DNA of 64,000 bases from Tsukamurella paurometabola (GTDB lineage Bacteria > Actinomycetota > Actinomycetes > Mycobacteriales > Mycobacteriaceae). Both the position numbers and the translations under genes were made by a program. The stretch spans positions 3,442,850-3,506,849 of the forward strand of contig NZ_LR131273.1 in the NCBI RefSeq assembly GCF_900631615.1, read 5' to 3'. Below the pieces are notes generated by a model. That model was not told where the DNA came from and made no database searches. It saw only the letters and a program-made list of their open reading frames with translations. Positions 57,098-64,000 of the stretch are shown in pieces (within the stretch, counting starts at the first letter, position 1; every line of letters begins with the position of its first letter).

Positions 57098-58147
57098 GTG
57101 ATCCTCGCGAGCATTCCGAGCCCCGCCCAGGGCGTCTGGCACCTCGGGCCCGTCCCGATCCGCGCGTACGCGCTGTGCATCATCGTCGGCATCGTCGTCG
57201 CCTGCTGGTGGGGCGACCGCCGCTGGGTGGCCCGCGGCGGCAAGCCCGGCCAGGTCCTCGACGTGGCGGTCTGGGCCGTGCCGTTCGGCCTCATCGGCGG
57301 CCGGCTCTACCACGTGCTGACCGACTTCAGCACCTACTTCGGCCCCAACGGCCGCGGCCTCGGTGCCGTCTTCCGCATCTGGGACGGCGGCCTCGGCATC
57401 TGGGGCGCGGTCGCCCTCGGCGGTGTCGGCGCCGCGATCGGCTGCCGGAAGATGGGCATCAAGCTCGGCCCCTTCGCCGACGCCATCGCGCCCGCGATCA
57501 TCGTCGCCCAGGCCATCGGCCGGCTCGGCAACTGGTTCAATCAGGAGCTCTACGGTGCGCCGACGACGCTGCCCTGGGGGCTCGAGATCTTCGAGCGGGC
57601 CAACGACGTCGGCCAGCGCGGCCCCGATGTGCTCGACGGGCGCAGCACCGGCGTCGTGCTCGCCGTCGTGCAGCCCACGTTCCTGTACGAGCTGATCTGG
57701 AACCTACTGGTCGCGGCCTTCCTCGTGACCGTCGACCGCCGCTTCCGCATCGGCCACGGCCGACTCTTCGCCCTGTACGTCGCCGGCTACTGCCTCGGCC
57801 GGTTCTTCATCGAGATCATGCGCGACGACCACGCGACACTGATCTTCGGCGTCCGGATCAACGTCTTCACCGCAGCGCTCGTGTTCGCCGGCGCCGTCGC
57901 GTACTTCGTCCTCGCCCCCAAGGGCCGCGAGGACTCGGTGTTCGTGGACGAGCCGGCGGCGCCATCGCCGGCCGCACCCGCGGAGGACGGCGTGGACGCC
58001 GCCCCCACGGAGGACGGCGCCACGGCGGCCGATGGCCCCGCAGCCCTCGACGACGAGGGCGAGGACCCCGGCGAGGGGGCTGATGTTCGCCCGCTGGAAA
58101 CCCGCGGGTTAGCGGGAGACTCCACAGAGCGGAATAAGGAGGACTAA
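57098..58147 (+). CDS. lgt: Prolipoprotein diacylglyceryl transferase
   Basis: Membrane enzyme adding diacylglycerol to the lipobox cysteine of prolipoproteins. 349 residues from GTG 57098 (ILASIPSPAQGVWHLGPV), seven membrane segments, the Lgt signature AIGRLGNWFNQELYGAPT with key Arg/Asn/Glu, and an acidic Ala/Pro-rich cytoplasmic tail of about 75 residues, as in mycobacterial Lgt. The tail coding region contains a hairpin and the pyk ribosome-binding site. Confidence 0.95.
   Translation: MILASIPSPAQGVWHLGPVPIRAYALCIIVGIVVACWWGDRRWVARGGKPGQVLDVAVWAVPFGLIGGRLYHVLTDFSTYFGPNGRGLGAVFRIWDGGLGIWGAVALGGVGAAIGCRKMGIKLGPFADAIAPAIIVAQAIGRLGNWFNQELYGAPTTLPWGLEIFERANDVGQRGPDVLDGRSTGVVLAVVQPTFLYELIWNLLVAAFLVTVDRRFRIGHGRLFALYVAGYCLGRFFIEIMRDDHATLIFGVRINVFTAALVFAGAVAYFVLAPKGREDSVFVDEPAAPSPAAPAEDGVDAAPTEDGATAADGPAALDDEGEDPGEGADVRPLETRGLAGDSTERNKED
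58090..58116 (+). promoter_or_regulatory. Hairpin in the lgt tail just upstream of pyk
   Basis: CCCGCT (58090-58095) pairs with AGCGGG (58111-58116); the loop contains the self-complementary AACCCGCGGGTT. It ends about 20 bases before the pyk ribosome-binding site, so it could act in processing or attenuation, or be neutral. Confidence 0.3.
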
Positions 58148-58148
58148 C

Positions 58149-59579
58149 GTGGACGCCGTGACTCGTCGAACCAAGATCGTCTGCACCCTGGGCCCCGCCG
58201 TCGGAACCGATGAGAAGGTCCTCGCCCTCGTCGAGGAGGGCATGGATGTTGCGCGCCTGAATTTCAGCCATGGCGAACACGCCGACCATGCGGTGAACTA
58301 CAACCGCGTGCGCGCCGCGTCGGATAGGACCGGCCGGGCTGTCGGGATCCTCGCTGATCTGCAGGGCCCGAAGATCCGGCTGGGTCGGTTCGCCGGCGAC
58401 GGCCGGACCGTGTGGGAGACGGGTGAGACGGTGCGGATCACCGTCGAGGATGTGGTCGGTACGCATGATCGGGTGTCGACCACGTACAAGGAGTTGGCGC
58501 AGGACGCGCGTCCGGGTGATCGGTTGTTGGTCGATGACGGGAAGGTCGGCCTGAAGGTCGTCTCTGTCGACGGCAATGATGTGGTGTGTGAGGTCACTGA
58601 GGGTGGCCCCGTTTCCAACAACAAGGGTGTGTCCCTGCCGGGGATGAACGTGTCGGTGCCGGCGCTCAGTGAGAAGGACATCGAGGATCTGGAGTTCGCG
58701 CTCGGGTTGGGTGTGGATTTCATTGCGCTGTCGTTCGTGCGGTCGCCGGCGGATATCGAGCGGGTGCATGCGGTGATGGACCGGGTGGGTCGGCGGATTC
58801 CGGTGATCGCGAAGTTGGAGAAGCCGGAGGCGATCGAGAATCTGGAGGCCGTGATTCTGGCGTTCGATGCGGTGATGGTCGCGCGTGGTGATCTGGGCGT
58901 GGAGTTGCCGCTGGAGGAGGTGCCGCTGGTGCAGAAGCGTGCGATTCAGATCGCGCGGGAGAACGCCAAGCCGGTGATCGTGGCGACGCAGATGTTGGAG
59001 TCGATGATCGAGAACAGCCGTCCCACGCGGGCGGAGGCCTCGGATGTGGCGAATGCGGTGCTCGACGGTGCGGACGCGGTGATGCTCTCGGGTGAGGTGT
59101 CGGTGGGCAAGTATCCGATCGAGACGGTGCGCACGATGGGCAAGATCGTGCAGGCCGTCGAGGACGGCGGACCGTCGGTGCCGCCGCTCAACCACGTGCC
59201 GCGCACCAAGCGCGGCATCATCTCCTACGCCGCCCGCGATATCGGGGAGCGGCTCAACGCCAAGGCCCTCGTCGCGTTCACCCAGTCCGGTGACACGGTG
59301 CGCCGGCTGGCGCGCCTGCACACGCGGCTGCCGCTGCTGGCGTTCACGCCGCTGCCCGAGGTCCGCAGCCAGCTCGCCCTGTCCTGGGGTACGGAGACCT
59401 TCCTCGTCGACGGTGCCGACAGCACCGACGCCATGATCCGGCAGGTGGACCACTCGCTCGAGGGCATCGGCCGCTACTCCAAGGGCGATCAGGTCGTGAT
59501 CGTCGCCGGCGCGCCCCCCGGCACGATCGGCTCGACCAACCTCATCCAGGTGCACCGCATCGGCGAAGACGATCACTGA
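58149..59579 (+). CDS. pyk: Pyruvate kinase
   Basis: Final glycolytic step, PEP + ADP to pyruvate + ATP. 476 residues: TKIVCTLGPAVG, ADLQGPKIRLG, catalytic VIAKLEKPEAIEN and MVARGDLGVELPLEEVP, and the regulatory C domain. GTG 58149 follows AAGGAGG by six bases, one base after the lgt stop. The codon pattern changes inside the gene: from about 58320 to 59130 third positions favour G and T, while both ends favour C like the neighbours. Confidence 0.96.
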   Translation: MDAVTRRTKIVCTLGPAVGTDEKVLALVEEGMDVARLNFSHGEHADHAVNYNRVRAASDRTGRAVGILADLQGPKIRLGRFAGDGRTVWETGETVRITVEDVVGTHDRVSTTYKELAQDARPGDRLLVDDGKVGLKVVSVDGNDVVCEVTEGGPVSNNKGVSLPGMNVSVPALSEKDIEDLEFALGLGVDFIALSFVRSPADIERVHAVMDRVGRRIPVIAKLEKPEAIENLEAVILAFDAVMVARGDLGVELPLEEVPLVQKRAIQIARENAKPVIVATQMLESMIENSRPTRAEASDVANAVLDGADAVMLSGEVSVGKYPIETVRTMGKIVQAVEDGGPSVPPLNHVPRTKRGIISYAARDIGERLNAKALVAFTQSGDTVRRLARLHTRLPLLAFTPLPEVRSQLALSWGTETFLVDGADSTDAMIRQVDHSLEGIGRYSKGDQVVIVAGAPPGTIGSTNLIQVHRIGEDDH

Positions 59580-59605
59580 CGGCGAACCGTCGAACCGGCT
59601 AGCAG

Positions 59606-59611
59606 TACTCT
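59606..59611 (+). promoter_or_regulatory. -10 box (TACTCT) of the thioesterase gene
   Basis: TACTCT fits TANNNT with seven bases to ATG 59619. Confidence 0.55.
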
Positions 59612-59618
59612 CGTCCTC

Positions 59619-60509
59619 ATGACGGAGACACTCACCGATTTCGACGAGTTCCTCGGCACCCTGGATCTCGCGGAGGCGGGGGAGGACCGCTACCTCGGTC
59701 GGCACCCCGCCAAGACCGCGTCCCGCACGTTCGGCGGCCAGATCCTCTCGCAGGCGATCGTCGCCTCGGGCAACACGGTTCCGGGTGCCCGGGATTCGCT
59801 GTTCCTGCACGCCGCGCACACGCACTTCATCAACGGCGGGGAGACGAACGCCGATCTCGAGTTCGTGGTGCGGCGCCTGCGGGACACCCGGAACGTCGCG
59901 AACCGCCTCGTGTCCGTGGAGCAGGGCGGTACCGTGCTCGCCCTGATGCAGCTCGCGTACCAGACCGACGGCCGGAACCCCCTGGTGCACAGCGATCCTG
60001 CGCCCGACGTGCCGGGCCCCGAGGACCTGCCGAACATCCAGGACACCCTCGCCGGGTACGAGGACGTGGTCACGATGTTCGTCGACGCGCCCCAGCCGAT
60101 GGACATGCGCTTCACCAACGATCCGGCGTGGATCGCCAAGGGCAAGGGACTGATCCAGGAGGACAACAACGTCTGGATCCGCACCGCCGGGCCTCTCCCG
60201 GAGGACCAGGTGATCCACGACGCGGCGCTCGCCTACGCGTCGGACACCACAATCCTCGACTCGATCATCACCCGGCACGGCCTGTCGTGGGGATTCGACC
60301 GCATCATGGCCGTGACCCTCAACCAGTCCCTGTGGTTCCACCGCCGCGTCCGATTCGATCAGTACAACCTGTATTCGTCGCATTCGACGGTGGCCGACGG
60401 CGGTCGCGGTATGTCGAACGGGCAATTCTTCGATTCGGAGGGCATTCTGGTAGCAAGCACAACCCAGGAGGGTGTGCTCAAGTACTTCCCGTCGAAGGGG
60501 GCGAAGTGA
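59619..60509 (+). CDS. tesB: Acyl-CoA thioesterase II
   Basis: Double-hotdog TesB thioesterase, 296 residues, hydrolysing acyl-CoA to free acid and CoA. First domain: RTFGGQILSQAIVASGNTV and FLHAAHTHFINGG; second domain: GLSWGFDRIMAVTLNQSLWFHRRVRFDQYNLY and GRGMSNGQFFDSEGILVAS, including the catalytic Asp/Thr/Gln type positions. Neighbour of pyk as in M. tuberculosis (Rv1617-Rv1618). Stop overlaps the next GTG. Confidence 0.93.
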   Translation: MTETLTDFDEFLGTLDLAEAGEDRYLGRHPAKTASRTFGGQILSQAIVASGNTVPGARDSLFLHAAHTHFINGGETNADLEFVVRRLRDTRNVANRLVSVEQGGTVLALMQLAYQTDGRNPLVHSDPAPDVPGPEDLPNIQDTLAGYEDVVTMFVDAPQPMDMRFTNDPAWIAKGKGLIQEDNNVWIRTAGPLPEDQVIHDAALAYASDTTILDSIITRHGLSWGFDRIMAVTLNQSLWFHRRVRFDQYNLYSSHSTVADGGRGMSNGQFFDSEGILVASTTQEGVLKYFPSKGAK

Positions 60510-61057
60510 CCAGCCAGGACACGCAGCAGCGTCCGATCCCGAACGTGCCCGAGGGCACGCCCGGCCGCGATTGGCGTGCCGACCTGCCCGCAGCGCTCCC
60601 GCAGGGCGCGCAGCAGCCGTGGCGTCGACACGGCCCGGGCTCGCGCACCTGGGTCGCGATCCTCACGGCGATCGTCCTCGTGGTGATGGCGATCGCCGGC
60701 ATCTTCGCCCTGTCCTTCGGGTTCGCCACCACCGCCTTCGAGCGCCAGGGCGCCGTTGTGCTGACTCCGTCCGAGTACGCCGCGACCTCCACGTCGTGTT
60801 CGGGCGCCCGCAACGCCGCGGGGGTCAAGGAGGACGCGCGGATCGAGTTCGTGAACGGCTCCGACACCTTCGGTGCGTCCCTCGGCAAGGGAGTGCTGCG
60901 CTCCGGCCGTTGCGTCTTCCCGTTCACGCTGTCGTCCGTGCACGCGGACCCCGACGTGAACTACGCGGTGACGGTGGGTGACAGCCCGGCCACCCCGGTG
61001 TCGGGGAGCGAGCTCGCCTCGACCTCGGGCACCCTCATGGTGTACCTCGCGGACTAG
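60506..61057 (+). CDS. Single-pass membrane protein with external domain, unknown
   Basis: 183 residues: proline/glutamine-rich cytoplasmic N-terminus (about 1-48), one membrane helix (about 49-72; VAILTAIVLVVMAIAGIFAL), then an external beta-rich domain of about 110 residues with two cysteines (STSCSGAR and SGRCVFPF) likely to pair. Coupled by GTGA overlap to the thioesterase gene and eight bases before the rhomboid gene, suggesting one transcript. No family recognised. Confidence 0.7.
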   Translation: MTSQDTQQRPIPNVPEGTPGRDWRADLPAALPQGAQQPWRRHGPGSRTWVAILTAIVLVVMAIAGIFALSFGFATTAFERQGAVVLTPSEYAATSTSCSGARNAAGVKEDARIEFVNGSDTFGASLGKGVLRSGRCVFPFTLSSVHADPDVNYAVTVGDSPATPVSGSELASTSGTLMVYLAD

Positions 61058-61065
61058 CCGTCTCC

Positions 61066-61800
61066 GTGACCGCACTCGGAACCGGGACCACCACCCGGCG
61101 GGACTGGCAGCCCGTCGTGACCTACTCGCTGATCGCCGTCAACGTGATCGTCTTCGCGTTCAGCGCGAAGCAGACCGGCAGCATCGAGAACAACATGGCC
61201 TCGTACGAGGTCGCGAGGTTCGCACTGTCCGAACCCGCCACCGCGAACGGCTGGTGGTGGACGGCGGTCACCTCGGGCTTCCTTCACTTCGGGCCGATCC
61301 ACCTGCTGGTCAACATGTTCTCGCTGTACGTCTTCGGCCGCAACGTCGAGCAGGCGCTCGGCCGGGCGCGGTTCGGTGCGATCTACGCGCTGTCGCTGCT
61401 CGGTGGCAGCGCCGCCGTGCTCTGGTTCGGGCTCGAGAGGACGATCACCGTCGGTGCGTCCGGCGCGATCTTCGGCCTGATCGGTGCTGCGCTGGTGCTC
61501 TTCCTGAAATTCCGGCTGAATCCCACGTCGCTGCTCCTGATCATCGGGGTCAACGTCGTCGCCTCGTTCACGTTCTCCAGCATCTCGTGGCTCGGCCACC
61601 TCGGCGGCTTCATCCTGGGCACCCTGGTCGCCGCGGGCTTCGTCTACGTGCCGGAGTTGCTGCCCCGCGACAGGCGCACCCGGCAGCAGGTCGAGGGACT
61701 CGGCTGGGCGTGTGCCGGCGTCCTGGCCGCCGTCGTCGTCGCGGCGATCGCGATCCGCTTCGGCACCTACCCGGGTGCGCAGGTGTACTCCGTGCGGTAG
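61066..61800 (+). CDS. Rhomboid-family intramembrane serine protease
   Basis: 244 residues, six to seven membrane helices. Catalytic Ser132 in the GASGAIFG motif and His178 in SWLGHLGGF; helix HFGPIHLLVNMFSLYVFG carries the conserved HxxxN. Likely cleaves membrane proteins within the bilayer. The neighbouring single-pass protein upstream is a conceivable substrate (speculation). Converges with the CtaG-like gene. Confidence 0.92.
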   Translation: MTALGTGTTTRRDWQPVVTYSLIAVNVIVFAFSAKQTGSIENNMASYEVARFALSEPATANGWWWTAVTSGFLHFGPIHLLVNMFSLYVFGRNVEQALGRARFGAIYALSLLGGSAAVLWFGLERTITVGASGAIFGLIGAALVLFLKFRLNPTSLLLIIGVNVVASFTFSSISWLGHLGGFILGTLVAAGFVYVPELLPRDRRTRQQVEGLGWACAGVLAAVVVAAIAIRFGTYPGAQVYSVR

Positions 61801-61849
61801 CCCTCAGCACGGTGATCCGGCCTGGGGAAGGCCTCCGAACGGCGGGGCG

Positions 61850-62821
61850 TCAGTGGCCCCGGTTCATCTCCCGGAGCCGGGCGTTGTAGGCGGCGAGTGC
61901 CGCCTCGTCGTCGTCCACGTCGACGTCCGCCCCGTCCTCGCCCATGAGCTGTCCACGGCGGGCGGAGTCGAGCCAGGAGCCCATGCCCCCGCCGCGTTTG
62001 CCGGTGGCCTCCGCGGTGATCCACTGGAACGCCACCACGAGCAGCAGGATCATCATGAGGCCGTCGCCGCCGAACCACATGATGGCGCCGGCCGCCGACT
62101 GGTCCTCGAGCCCGGTGGGGCCCCAGCCCAGTCGCGACGCGGCGTACCCGGGCGCCAGCTCCGTGGTGGTCATCATCAGCGTGACGCCCACCAGGGTGTC
62201 CGGGCCCATCGCCAGCAGGAACGAGGCGAAGCGCAGCGGGTGCGACAGTTTGGTGGGGCCGCACAGCTCGTTGCCGATGAGCGGGAGCATGAAGATCCAG
62301 CCGACCACGAAGTAGCCGGTGTACTCGAGCTGCTTGAGCCACGGATTGTCGAGGGCGAGATCCTGGAAGCCGGTGAGGTGGGTACTGATCAGCGCGAACG
62401 CGTACAGCGGCAGGCCGACGACCGGGCTGGTGATCAGGCGGACCACCCGGTTGCCCAGCACAGCGCGCACGCGGCGGTCGCCCGTCTCACCGGTCGCCGT
62501 CGCGAGCAGCCGGATCGGTTCCGCGAGCACGAGGAACATCGGCACCACCGTGATGAGCACGAGGTGCACCACCATGTGCGCCCAGAACAGGTGCTTGGCG
62601 AGCTCCGCCATCACGGTGTTGACCGAGAACACCAGGAGCGCCATGGCTACGAACCACGAGAGAAGACGCGAGATGGGCCACGCGACTCCGGCGCGCCGCG
62701 CGCGGATCGTGCCGTACACGTAGAGGATGGAGGCGACGACCATGAGCCCCGTCACCACAGGGGTGAAAACCCAGGTATGGAGCACATCCGGCGACGTGGT
62801 CGCCACAGCTGAGGGATACAT
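61850..62821 (-). CDS. CtaG-like cytochrome c oxidase assembly protein
   Basis: caa3_CtaG/DUF1404 membrane family, 323 residues with about seven helices, ELAKHLFWAHMVVHLVLITVVPM (histidines typical for copper or heme handling), and an acidic C-terminal tail (GEDGADVDVDDDEAALAAYNARLREMNRGH). Related proteins assist copper insertion into cytochrome oxidase. ATG 62821 fits MYPSAVATTSPDVL; longer forms upstream lack support. The 135 bases to the divergent 62957 gene hold both promoters, which I could not define. Confidence 0.82.
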   Translation of the reverse strand: MYPSAVATTSPDVLHTWVFTPVVTGLMVVASILYVYGTIRARRAGVAWPISRLLSWFVAMALLVFSVNTVMAELAKHLFWAHMVVHLVLITVVPMFLVLAEPIRLLATATGETGDRRVRAVLGNRVVRLITSPVVGLPLYAFALISTHLTGFQDLALDNPWLKQLEYTGYFVVGWIFMLPLIGNELCGPTKLSHPLRFASFLLAMGPDTLVGVTLMMTTTELAPGYAASRLGWGPTGLEDQSAAGAIMWFGGDGLMMILLLVVAFQWITAEATGKRGGGMGSWLDSARRGQLMGEDGADVDVDDDEAALAAYNARLREMNRGH

Positions 62822-62956
62822 CGATGCCCGTTGTACCACCCCTGGCAAACTAATCCAACCGGCGTGTAACAAACCACGGCCGACGGTCGATGTACGGTCG
62901 AACGCCCCTATCAGCCGCCTGGGTACCCGCCCCGGGCTAGAACTCACGGAGTAGAG

Positions 62957-63265
62957 ATGCCGAAGGTCCCCGAGCCCACGCCTCAAGAGGTCCGCGACTT
63001 CCTCAGCCCGATCTCGCACTGGTCGCACTTGAAGGCCAACGCGGAGGAGCAGTACCGCAAGACGATTCTCGCGGCCTACGCCGCGCGGATCCCGATCGTG
63101 CACATCGCGCGCTACACGGGCACCTCGCCCCAGGCCGTGAAGAAGGTCATCGATCGGCAGAACGACAAGGCCACGGGCGAGGCGCCGGCGTTCCAGAACA
63201 TGCCGCGCACCGGGTACTACCGGGGCCAGCAGCTGCCGCCGTCGCGGTCCGTCCGCGCGGTCTGA
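62957..63265 (+). CDS. Small protein with helix-turn-helix-like core, unknown
   Basis: 102 residues. The central segment AAYAARIPIVHIARYTGTSP with QAVKKVIDRQND (about 38-70) has the hydrophobic spacing of a helix-turn-helix of the resolvase/sigma type, preceded by a basic/aromatic N-terminus (FLSPISHWSHLKANAEEQYRK) and a flexible tail ending in PPSRSVRAV. GGAG precedes ATG 62957. DNA binding is suggested by pattern only; no family name recognised. Confidence 0.7.
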   Translation: MPKVPEPTPQEVRDFLSPISHWSHLKANAEEQYRKTILAAYAARIPIVHIARYTGTSPQAVKKVIDRQNDKATGEAPAFQNMPRTGYYRGQQLPPSRSVRAV

Positions 63266-63272
63266 TCGACCG

Positions 63273-63887
63273 CTAGGGCGCTCCCGCCGTGTCGGTGGGG
63301 GTGCCCAGGGTGTCGATCACCAGGTGTGCCACGGTGCGCATGTCGGTCCGGCGGTCCATCGCGGTCCGCTGGATCCACCGGAACGCCTCCGGTTCCGAGA
63401 CGCCGTGCGCCTGCATGAGGATGCTCTTCGCCCGGTCCACGAGCTTGCGGGTCTCGAGTTGGCCGGCAAGTGTGGTGACCTCCTTCTCCAGCGCCTTGAG
63501 CTCGGCGAATCGGCTGATCGCGATCTCGATGGCGGGGACCAGGTCGGCCTTGGTGAACGGTTTGACGAGGTAGGCCATCGCGCCGGCCTCGCGGGCCTTC
63601 TCGACGAACTCGCGTTGACCGAAGGCGGTGAGCATCACGACGGGGGCGATCCGCTCGCGTGCGATGTCCTGTGCGGCGTCGAGGCCGGTGCGAACCGGCA
63701 TCTTCACATCCATGATCACCAGGTCGGGCTGGAGTTCGCGGGCCTTCTCCAGGGCCACTTGGCCGTTCTCGGCCTCGCCGACCACGTCGTAGCCCTCCTC
63801 CCGCAGCATCTCGGTGAGGTCCATGCGGATGATCGCCTCGTCCTCGGCGACGAGGACGCGGTGCGGGGTGGGCTCGGTGTCTTTCAT
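63273..63887 (-). CDS. pdtaR: ANTAR-domain response regulator (PdtaR type)
   Basis: 204 residues: receiver domain with acidic Glu15/Asp16 and phospho-acceptor Asp60 (LVIMDVKMPV), then a coiled segment and a C-terminal ANTAR RNA-binding domain (about 140-200; LVDRAKSILMQAHGVSEPEAFRWIQRTAMDRRTDMRTVA). In mycobacteria PdtaR (Rv1626), driven by PdtaS, acts as an RNA-level antiterminator. ATG 63887 is chosen because the -10 box TAACGT lies eight bases upstream. No partner kinase gene adjacent. Confidence 0.93.
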   Translation of the reverse strand: MKDTEPTPHRVLVAEDEAIIRMDLTEMLREEGYDVVGEAENGQVALEKARELQPDLVIMDVKMPVRTGLDAAQDIARERIAPVVMLTAFGQREFVEKAREAGAMAYLVKPFTKADLVPAIEIAISRFAELKALEKEVTTLAGQLETRKLVDRAKSILMQAHGVSEPEAFRWIQRTAMDRRTDMRTVAHLVIDTLGTPTDTAGAP

Positions 63888-63895
63888 CAGGGGGT

Positions 63896-63901
63896 ACGTT
63901 A
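63896..63901 (-). promoter_or_regulatory. -10 box (TAACGT) of pdtaR
   Basis: TAACGT fits TANNNT with eight bases to ATG 63887. Confidence 0.45.
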
Positions 63902-63934
63902 CCGGGCGGTCGGGATCGGGCCCGCTGCGCGCGG

Positions 63935-63940
63935 TACTGT
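63935..63940 (+). promoter_or_regulatory. -10 box (TACTGT) of the gene truncated at the window end
   Basis: TACTGT fits TANNNT with exactly seven bases to ATG 63948. Confidence 0.5.
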
Positions 63941-63947
63941 AAGGCCC

Positions 63948-64000
63948 ATGAACGTATTGAGCCTGACTCAATTGCGCGAGCGTGCCGGCAATCTCTGGGC
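63948..64000 (+). CDS. Start of an unknown gene (truncated by window end)
   Basis: Only 17 codons are visible (MNVLSLTQLRERAGNLW). ATG 63948 with a -10 box seven bases upstream makes a real gene start likely; it diverges from pdtaR. No function can be given. Confidence 0.5.
   Translation, partial: MNVLSLTQLRERAGNLW

Overview
The window is about 70% GC, densely packed, and reads as chromosomal DNA of a mycolic-acid actinobacterium (order Mycobacteriales). The gene content fits Tsukamurella or a near relative such as Gordonia, but I cannot fix the genus from sequence alone. Supporting signs are the rapZ-yvcK-whiA cluster, opcA beside zwf, an alpha-1,6-mannosyltransferase of the MptB type, a type VII secretion-associated cassette, PknB/PknE-type kinase architecture, a SufR-led suf operon, and many genes with a TANNNT -10 box seven bases before the start codon (leaderless transcripts). 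From memory, gene order follows Mycobacterium tuberculosis Rv1421-Rv1466 and then parts of Rv1614-Rv1626, with lineage-specific insertions. I saw no rRNA, tRNA, CRISPR array, insertion sequence or prophage.

Layout. 1-418: edge-truncated M15 peptidase. 531-3460: rapZ, yvcK, whiA. 3508-4170: membrane protein. 4277-7639: glycolytic gap-pgk-tpiA, then secG and a strong terminator. 7795-11046: ppc and an epoxide-hydrolase-like gene. 11056-14024: membrane Ser/Thr kinase and acyl-CoA dehydrogenase on the minus strand. 14237-15839: type VII secretion cassette (YbaB-like, EspC-like, WXG-like). 15857-16549: VOC protein. 16546-22955: minus-strand pentose phosphate operon tkt-tal-zwf-opcA-pgl. 23260-28438: heme O and heme A synthases (ctaB, ctaA) with small redox, stress and regulator genes between. 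28487-32009: ABC exporter and MptB. 32113-38317: sufR-B-D-C-S-U-T, without an intein in sufB.

38558-52181 is the most accessory part. Its centre is a minus-strand operon gntR - ferredoxin - lipoprotein binding protein - ABC permease - ABC ATPase - flavoprotein. The ferredoxin and flavoprotein look like the two subunits of an adenylylsulfate reductase (AprB and AprA), and the flavoprotein carries nine C-terminal HEAT-like repeats. Around it lie a MarR-GNAT fusion regulator under a perfect palindrome, an aldo/keto reductase, an acyl-CoA synthetase, a MarR gene with a SoxR-box-like palindrome in a 19-bp promoter spacer, an acyl-CoA dehydrogenase behind a perfect KstR-type box, a 43-codon gene with its own promoter and terminator, and a lectin-LysM protein behind a 16-bp palindrome.

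52311-57064: thioredoxin, a lycopene cyclase coupled to a two-component system, and a GT39-type glycosyltransferase. 57098-63887: lgt, pyk (with a codon-usage mosaic), tesB-type thioesterase, an anchored protein, rhomboid protease, CtaG-like protein, an HTH-like small protein and a PdtaR-type ANTAR response regulator. A truncated gene starts at 63948.

Central carbon metabolism (glycolysis, anaplerosis, pentose phosphate), heme/cytochrome oxidase assembly and Fe-S assembly dominate the conserved parts. The accessory part mixes predicted sulfur-compound import, fatty acid or steroid breakdown, and stress regulation.
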